From the NCBI GenBank assembly GCA_027451165.1, contig DAIDJX010000006.1, positions 1 to 27,248 of the forward strand: 27,248 nucleotides of DNA, written 5' to 3'. The DNA comes from Prolixibacteraceae bacterium. GTDB taxonomy: Bacteria > Bacteroidota > Bacteroidia > Bacteroidales > Prolixibacteraceae. Positions 22,755-27,248 of the stretch are shown here, piece by piece (positions within the stretch are counted from its first letter, which is position 1; every line of letters begins with the position of its first letter). The notes under the pieces were generated by a model that saw only the letters and a program-made list of their open reading frames with translations, was not told where the DNA came from and ran no database searches. The position numbers and the translations under genes were made by a program.

Positions 22755-22887
22755 CCAGGTTTCAGGTTTCAGATTCCAGGTTTCAGGTTTCAGGTTTCAG
22801 GTTTCAGGTTTCAGGTTTCAGGTTTCAGGTTTCACGGACCCCACCCGAGCTTGCAACCAGGAATCTGAAATCTGAAACCCGGAATCT
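22755..22887. repeat. CAGGTTT heptamer repeat element R3 with inverted arm
   Basis: Two CAGGTTT units and a CAGATTC variant are followed by eight perfect CAGGTTT units (22777-22832). A spacer of about 30 nt then leads to an inverted copy of the same units (about 22859-22887, reading CGGGTTT, CAGATTT, CAGATTC on the other strand). It fills the gap between the convergent sucB and RRM genes and could act as a long hairpin at both transcript ends. Confidence 0.93.
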
Positions 22888-22893
22888 CCCAAA

Positions 22894-23196
22894 CTATTCT
22901 GCTTCGGATTGATTTCCTTTTTTTAGCAGTGTTTTCTTTGGTCTCGTATTTTCAACACGGGCGATCGCTTCCTTGACCACAATTTGTTTTCCATCCACTT
23001 CGGTATCATTCAGTGCAATGATGGCGGCTTTTGCTTCCTCTTCGATCTTCATTTCCACAAATCCATACCCTTTGGAGCTCCCGGTGTCGCGGTCAAAAAT
23101 CACTTTGGCAGAAAGCACCTCACCGAACTCACCAAAAATCTTTTCCAGGTCTTTTCCGGTAGTGGCCGGACTTAATTTCGCAACAAAAACATTCAT
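22894..23196 (-). CDS. RRM-type RNA-binding protein
   Basis: A 100-residue protein made of one RNA recognition motif and a short charged tail. RNP2 is VFVAKL (3-8) and RNP1 is KGYGFVEM (42-49), with aromatic residues at the RNA-stacking positions (F4, Y44, F46). The family is the small glycine-poor RRM group found in Bacteroidota and Cyanobacteria, which binds single-stranded RNA in the cytoplasm and is often cold- or stress-linked. The tail after about residue 82 (NTRPKKTLLKKG) is basic and may add RNA affinity. The gene ends beside repeat R3 and converges with sucB. The gap on its 5' side (23197-23331) is AT-rich, and I see no full promoter there, only a TATATTG resembling a -7 box. Confidence 0.93.
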   Translation of the reverse strand: MNVFVAKLSPATTGKDLEKIFGEFGEVLSAKVIFDRDTGSSKGYGFVEMKIEEEAKAAIIALNDTEVDGKQIVVKEAIARVENTRPKKTLLKKGNQSEAE

Positions 23197-23331
23197 AACT
23201 TCAGGACTTTTAAATTGAAAGGTTTACTTCATCAGGAAACCCGGTTCTTTTTGTAAAGTAACAAAAAAAATGGCAATATAACATCCGACTGTGTCAAATT
23301 TCAATTCATTGTTTTGCTGTAAACGCGAAGT

Positions 23332-24078
23332 ATGAAAAAGTTGTATATTCAGCACTTCGGAAAATTGGTCAGCGTGAAAACTGCCTTATTGTTTAATATC
23401 CTGATTTTAACCGTCTCCAACCTGTCAGGGCAGACGGTGAACGATACCCTTACCGATTCCAGACGGGAGAATTACAAGCAATTTATATTGCCGGCAGCTT
23501 TGTTGGCCGGATCTGTTGTTCTTTACAACGAACCGGTCAGGAAGGAAATTCAGGGTTTTTTCCCCAATACGCAGACCCATGTTGACGACTGGCTGCGGTA
23601 TGCCCCGATTGCTGAACTGTATGCTTTTGACCTGATGGGCTTCAAACACCGGAACACAGTGCTGGTACAAACGGGCAACCTGGTACTTTCACAGCTTATC
23701 GCCGGTGGGGTAGTCACTTTACTGAAAAATTCCATCCATGCACGAAGGCCTTCAGGAGGAATTCATTCCTATCCTTCAGGGCACACCAACGCTGCTTTTG
23801 TTGGTGCCACCGTGTTGTATCAGGAATTCAGGGATACGGAGCCGTTGCTGGCCTGGAGCGGCTATGCACTGGCCGCATCCACCGGCATTCTGCGGGTCAC
23901 CAATGATGCCCATTGGCTGCCGGATGTAATGGCCGGGGCAGCAGTGGGGATACTGGTAACAAACCTCGTTTACCGGTTTGGTCCATTTAACAGGGGATTG
24001 TTTTCAGATAAGCGCTTGAATATGTACATTTATCCGGAGGTTGATAGGAAATCGGTATGTTTACTTCTCACTTTTTGA
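23332..24078 (+). CDS. PAP2 superfamily phosphatase
   Basis: A 248-residue phosphatidic-acid-phosphatase-type protein. All three motifs are present: K132-x6-R139-P140, P148-S-G-H151 and R188-x5-H194-x3-D198, the last lacking the usual serine before the arginine. His194 is the expected nucleophile and His151 the acid. An N-terminal hydrophobic segment ending NLSGQ (about 18-34) looks like a signal peptide, then more hydrophobic segments follow (about 51-65, 112-131, 152-164, 172-186, 199-214). Such enzymes remove phosphate from lipids such as undecaprenyl diphosphate, phosphatidic acid or lipid A on the outer face of the membrane; the exact substrate cannot be read here. Neither neighbour shows a functional link. 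Confidence 0.92.
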   Translation: MKKLYIQHFGKLVSVKTALLFNILILTVSNLSGQTVNDTLTDSRRENYKQFILPAALLAGSVVLYNEPVRKEIQGFFPNTQTHVDDWLRYAPIAELYAFDLMGFKHRNTVLVQTGNLVLSQLIAGGVVTLLKNSIHARRPSGGIHSYPSGHTNAAFVGATVLYQEFRDTEPLLAWSGYALAASTGILRVTNDAHWLPDVMAGAAVGILVTNLVYRFGPFNRGLFSDKRLNMYIYPEVDRKSVCLLLTF

Positions 24079-24308
24079 TTAATATTAAAGTTAGATTATG
24101 TATTTTTATGTAATATTTCCAAATTGTGTGAGATGGTCTTAACCAATACAATCTTTGTTTATCTTAGCCTTGTGGATGAATTAAAATAATTCCGTGGATT
24201 TTTAAACCAAAGCTGATGGAAACCAGAACATACATAGTCCCTCTATGTTTTTGTCAAAGGATTAAATAACTTGAATTTACCTGTGAAATAAATGATAAAT
24301 CATTACAA
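24079..24308. other. AT-rich gap before the repeat-protein gene
   Basis: This 230-nt stretch holds no reading frame of note. TATCTTAG at about 24156-24163 is one base from the -7 consensus but far from the next ATG, and no -33 element goes with it. No terminator hairpin is clear after the PAP2 stop. Confidence 0.5.
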
Positions 24309-27248
24309 ATGAAAATGATAAAAATACATCTGATGATATGCCTGGCAGTTTTAATGTTATGGAACAAAGGCTATTCCCAGGTGGTTATTGACCAGGAACT
24401 TGTTTCCGGGGTGTGGGGACCAAACCAAACCTATGTCATCAGGAATGATGTCCGGGTACCGTCAGGGGCAACGCTGACCATTCAGAAAGGGGTTACCATC
24501 AGGTTAAATCCGGGCGTAAGAATAACCGTAAACGGGATTTTGAAAGCAGTTGGAACCCCAACCGACACCATCAGGTTCATTCCTGATATCCCGGGAACCA
24601 ACTGGAACAACATTACCTTCAAGAACACCACTTCACCAACCTTGCAATATTGCTTGTTTGAAGGGACGGAGAAGGTAGCCGTAAGAAAAAAGGATGATCT
24701 GGAAGATATGTTCGGCGCGTTAAATGTCGGACTGGACAGTGATTTTGATGATCTTTCCGATTGTACTTTCAGGAATAATCTTTCAGGCGCTATTTTTATC
24801 GGTTCTAACCTCTCCAATGAACTAACCATTAAAAATACCATCATAAGGAACGGACAAAATTTTGGGATTACCATCCATGGTGGTTTTTATGACAAAATTA
24901 CCTTCGACAACAACGTAATTGCCGGTCTGCCAACTACCCAAATCGGTTTTACAGGTATTAAAGTGCTAAATGCCAACGCTCTGGCAATTGTCTTTCAAAA
25001 TAACAAAATCACCGATGCCAGGATAAAGTATGATTCCAACAACTCCTTTTGGAACCACCCCGGCGGGGCAGTAATTATTGAGTCTCCGGTCATGGCCAAC
25101 ATAAACTCCGTGACTTTTAAGAATGACCTGTTCAGCAATTCAAACGGTAAGAAAGCCGCGGTGTTTGTAAGCGCTTCGAAGATTTCTCTACAGGGGGTAA
25201 ACGCAAACGGTAACTTCGGAGCCGTTGGTGGAGGTTGTTATCTTCATGGTGTTCAGGTAGATATCGATGGTTCAGCCTTTTTCAATAATGTGAACATTAC
25301 GACATCGGATAGTGGAAAACCCATCAATTCAGGGGGAGGCGGAGTTGCTGTTGAGCTGACTGAACCTGGTTCCAAACTGATTGTATCAGGATGTACGTTT
25401 TCAACCAATAACCTGGAAGGATTTCCCGGTGGTGGTCTCCGGATTTTTGGTGACAATCAGGATTTGAGCGAAATTCTGGTTCAGGAATGTTCATTTAAAG
25501 AAAACGCGACCAACCTGTATGGAGGAGCTGTGGCCATTTCAGGCTTCGATTCCCTGAATCAGGTGTTCATGGCAAAAAACAGATTTGAATCCAATGTAGC
25601 CGAAGGGAGTAAGGGAGGCAGCGGAGTATGGATCGATCAGGTCAGAACCATTAATTTGCTGTCGCTGCAGGAATCACCGTTGATCAAAAACCACGAGGCG
25701 AAGGAGGGGAATGGCGGATTTCTTTCGGTAAATAACCTATCGGTAGTAAATGAATTCCGCTATTGGAAGAACACGCATTCCGGTTACTCCAAAAGCGGAA
25801 AAAACGGGGGCGTGGTATTCCTGGATGCTGACACAACAAATCTTTTCAAATTCAGTGAGAATTCAGGCGTTTCGGGAGAAGCCGGCCTGTCCGGTGGAGT
25901 ATTTTATGCCATGCGCAATTCCTGGTTCAATAAGGTAGAAGTCCGGCAGAACCAGCTGGTGAAATCGGAAGCACTGAATGGAGAGGGGGGCGCTTTTTAT
26001 CTTAATCCGGTGAGTTTTTATTCCTTTGAACTGGTAGGCAACAGTATTGATTATACTGCAGCCAAAGGTTCCGGCGGATTACTCTGTTTCCGTTTTGATA
26101 CCGGTAATGACATAACCCTTTCCAATAACTCATCAATCAAATATGCAAAGTCGGATGCCAATGGAGGCTGTTTCTATATAAATGGTACGGTCAATCTAAA
26201 GAATTATTTTTCACTTCATGATAATATTTTCGGCGAAAGTTATGCCAATGGCGACGGAGGCGTTCTTTGGTTTACCTGCAACATGCCCTTGAGGGAATTG
26301 CCTTTTACTGTAATGAATAATACAGTGACTTTGTCTGCCACTTCAAGGGGTAAAGGAGGATTTGCTTTTATCAATGGCTCTATCCGGCAGTCCATGTGGT
26401 TCAGGGGTAACAACGTCCAATCCACTTCTGCGGTACTTGATGGGGGATTTGTCTTTCTGGCGCCCAATAGCCTTCAGGCAGAAAGGTTGATATTTACCAA
26501 TAACAAAATCACTGACAGCAGTAAATCCATCGCGGAAACCGGAGGTATTTTATCTGGTGAAGGTTCCGTGAAAGTCATTGAAGTGGAAAATAACAGGTTC
26601 AACAAGCTTTATGCTATGAAGGCTGGTGGGGCTTTTTTCTGGAAAAATACCATTCACAGTGACTTTCCGACCTTTGATGTAGCAGTCAGGCTGAACCGGC
26701 TTACCGGATCTGCCGAATCGGCAAAATCGTCGGGAGGTTTTATGTATGTGGAAGCAGACACCATTTCCAACCTGTACATCAAAGACAACTATTTTGAGAA
26801 GCTTTCTGCTTTACAATCAGGGGGAGGCTTTTTTATGAAAAGTTCCGGAAAGGGGATTTCCGATATTACCTTGTACAAAGATACCGTGGCCAATGCCCTG
26901 GCTTTGGAGCAAAACGGTGGTTTTGCCTGTTTGCTTTCCTCCTCTGGAGTTGACAACTTGTCGGTCGATGAGAATCTGTTTAAGGGTGGTGAATTTAAAG
27001 CCGGTGCAGATGGAGGTATTGTCCAGGTGACGGCCAACCGGTACAGAAAACTTTCTGTTTACAAAAATCAGTTCACGGGCACCCTTAAAGCGATAAACGG
27101 TGGCTTTCTGTGTTTATACGGGAACATTCCGGTTCATCCCTGGTCCGACAAGATCACTTTTCTGAACAATACCGTTGGCGCGTCGGCTTCCGTAACCAAC
27201 GGGGGCTTTGTCCTGATTTCCGGTAACCAGGATCAGTCTTTCCTGTTC
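24309..27248 (+). CDS. Large secreted Pmp-like beta-helix repeat protein, 3' end outside window
   Basis: The frame from the ATG at 24309 is open for 980 codons to the last base, so the protein is longer than the window shows. Residues 1 to about 23 (KIHLMICLAVLMLWNKGYSQ) form a signal peptide. Residues 24-130 resemble the start of many right-handed beta-helix proteins, with VSGVWGPNQTYVIRNDVRV and GVTIRLNPG. From about residue 310 a Gly-Gly-hydrophobic-aromatic motif recurs about every 28-36 residues, at least 20 times (for example GGAFYL, GGCFYI, GGFAFI, GGFVFL), alternating with F-x-x-N or NN segments. The Gly-Gly codons lie at 25803, 25893, 25983, 26073, 26163, 26256, 26355, 26445 and so on. 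This GG[AF]-x and FxxN alternation resembles chlamydial polymorphic membrane proteins. Expected location is the cell surface or outside. A type IX sorting domain or autotransporter barrel would be in the missing end. Confidence 0.88.
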   Translation, partial: MKMIKIHLMICLAVLMLWNKGYSQVVIDQELVSGVWGPNQTYVIRNDVRVPSGATLTIQKGVTIRLNPGVRITVNGILKAVGTPTDTIRFIPDIPGTNWNNITFKNTTSPTLQYCLFEGTEKVAVRKKDDLEDMFGALNVGLDSDFDDLSDCTFRNNLSGAIFIGSNLSNELTIKNTIIRNGQNFGITIHGGFYDKITFDNNVIAGLPTTQIGFTGIKVLNANALAIVFQNNKITDARIKYDSNNSFWNHPGGAVIIESPVMANINSVTFKNDLFSNSNGKKAAVFVSASKISLQGVNANGNFGAVGGGCYLHGVQVDIDGSAFFNNVNITTSDSGKPINSGGGGVAVELTEPGSKLIVSGCTFSTNNLEGFPGGGLRIFGDNQDLSEILVQECSFKENATNLYGGAVAISGFDSLNQVFMAKNRFESNVAEGSKGGSGVWIDQVRTINLLSLQESPLIKNHEAKEGNGGFLSVNNLSVVNEFRYWKNTHSGYSKSGKNGGVVFLDADTTNLFKFSENSGVSGEAGLSGGVFYAMRNSWFNKVEVRQNQLVKSEALNGEGGAFYLNPVSFYSFELVGNSIDYTAAKGSGGLLCFRFDTGNDITLSNNSSIKYAKSDANGGCFYINGTVNLKNYFSLHDNIFGESYANGDGGVLWFTCNMPLRELPFTVMNNTVTLSATSRGKGGFAFINGSIRQSMWFRGNNVQSTSAVLDGGFVFLAPNSLQAERLIFTNNKITDSSKSIAETGGILSGEGSVKVIEVENNRFNKLYAMKAGGAFFWKNTIHSDFPTFDVAVRLNRLTGSAESAKSSGGFMYVEADTISNLYIKDNYFEKLSALQSGGGFFMKSSGKGISDITLYKDTVANALALEQNGGFACLLSSSGVDNLSVDENLFKGGEFKAGADGGIVQVTANRYRKLSVYKNQFTGTLKAINGGFLCLYGNIPVHPWSDKITFLNNTVGASASVTNGGFVLISGNQDQSFLF

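Noticed and set aside
22755..22887. CRISPR-like array at the CAGGTTT repeats.
   Set aside because: Units are 7 nt and contiguous with no unique spacers, and no cas gene is in the window.
563..22887. Retron or diversity-generating retroelement producing the repeats.
   Set aside because: No reverse transcriptase is encoded in the window, so this could not be supported.

Overview
The window is a 27.2 kb piece of a Bacteroidota chromosome, probably class Bacteroidia. Three things point there. Several genes are preceded by the phylum's TAnnTTTG -7 promoter box, best seen as TTTG-N20-TATCTTTG before iorA. One gene encodes a TonB-dependent receptor with an N-terminal carboxypeptidase-regulatory-like domain. 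The core genes (dodecin, DUF937, IorAB, E1/E2 of 2-oxoglutarate dehydrogenase) also resemble Bacteroidota versions. No rRNA, tRNA, CRISPR array, transposase, integrase or phage gene was seen.

Layout. 1-5932 (+): the 3' end of a PQQ-type beta-propeller gene, then a tightly overlapping set of a GT-B glycosyltransferase, a LolD/MacB-type ATPase and a very large FtsX-type permease. 5978-6710 (+): two small genes, dodecin and a Kbp-like BON-LysM protein, closed by a strong bidirectional terminator. 6761-7980 (-): a DUF937 protein and a charged helical protein. 8109-8996 (+): fabD, convergent with 9004-13847 (-), which holds an orphan NtrC-type sigma-54 regulator, a PhzF-family protein and a TonB-dependent receptor. 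13987-14712 (-) encodes a membrane-anchored M15-like (DUF5715-type) protein, divergent from 14876-16072 (+), an anaerobic sulfatase-maturase-type radical SAM/SPASM enzyme. 16214-22721 (+) is 2-oxoacid metabolism: iorA, iorB, sucA, sucB. 22894-23196 (-) is a small RRM protein. 23332-24078 (+) is a PAP2 phosphatase. 24309 to the window end (+) is an open gene for a large secreted repeat protein with a Pmp-like beta-helix pattern.

How the genes work together. IorAB would convert aryl-pyruvates from amino acid breakdown to acyl-CoA with ferredoxin as acceptor. SucA/SucB form the E1 and E2 of NAD-linked 2-oxoglutarate oxidation. Together with a maturase of the oxygen-sensitive type this suggests a facultative or microaerobic life using peptides and possibly sulfated glycans (inference). 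The 719-5932 set looks like one unit coupling a glycosyl transfer to an envelope ABC system.

The most unusual feature is a group of short-period repeats. They occur between genes, directly after stop codons (563-692, 6192-6230, 17822-17945, 22755-22887, and a degenerate copy at 18602-18629), and once inside a gene, as the linker of sucB (21747-21821). Five of the six have a 7-nt period and three carry inverted arms. The two ATTTCGG elements share a 50-nt block and a modular A-B-spacer-A'-B' order, with each copy keeping one good stem. I consider these and the Pmp-like repeat protein the best leads; no complete new defence or mobile system is visible.
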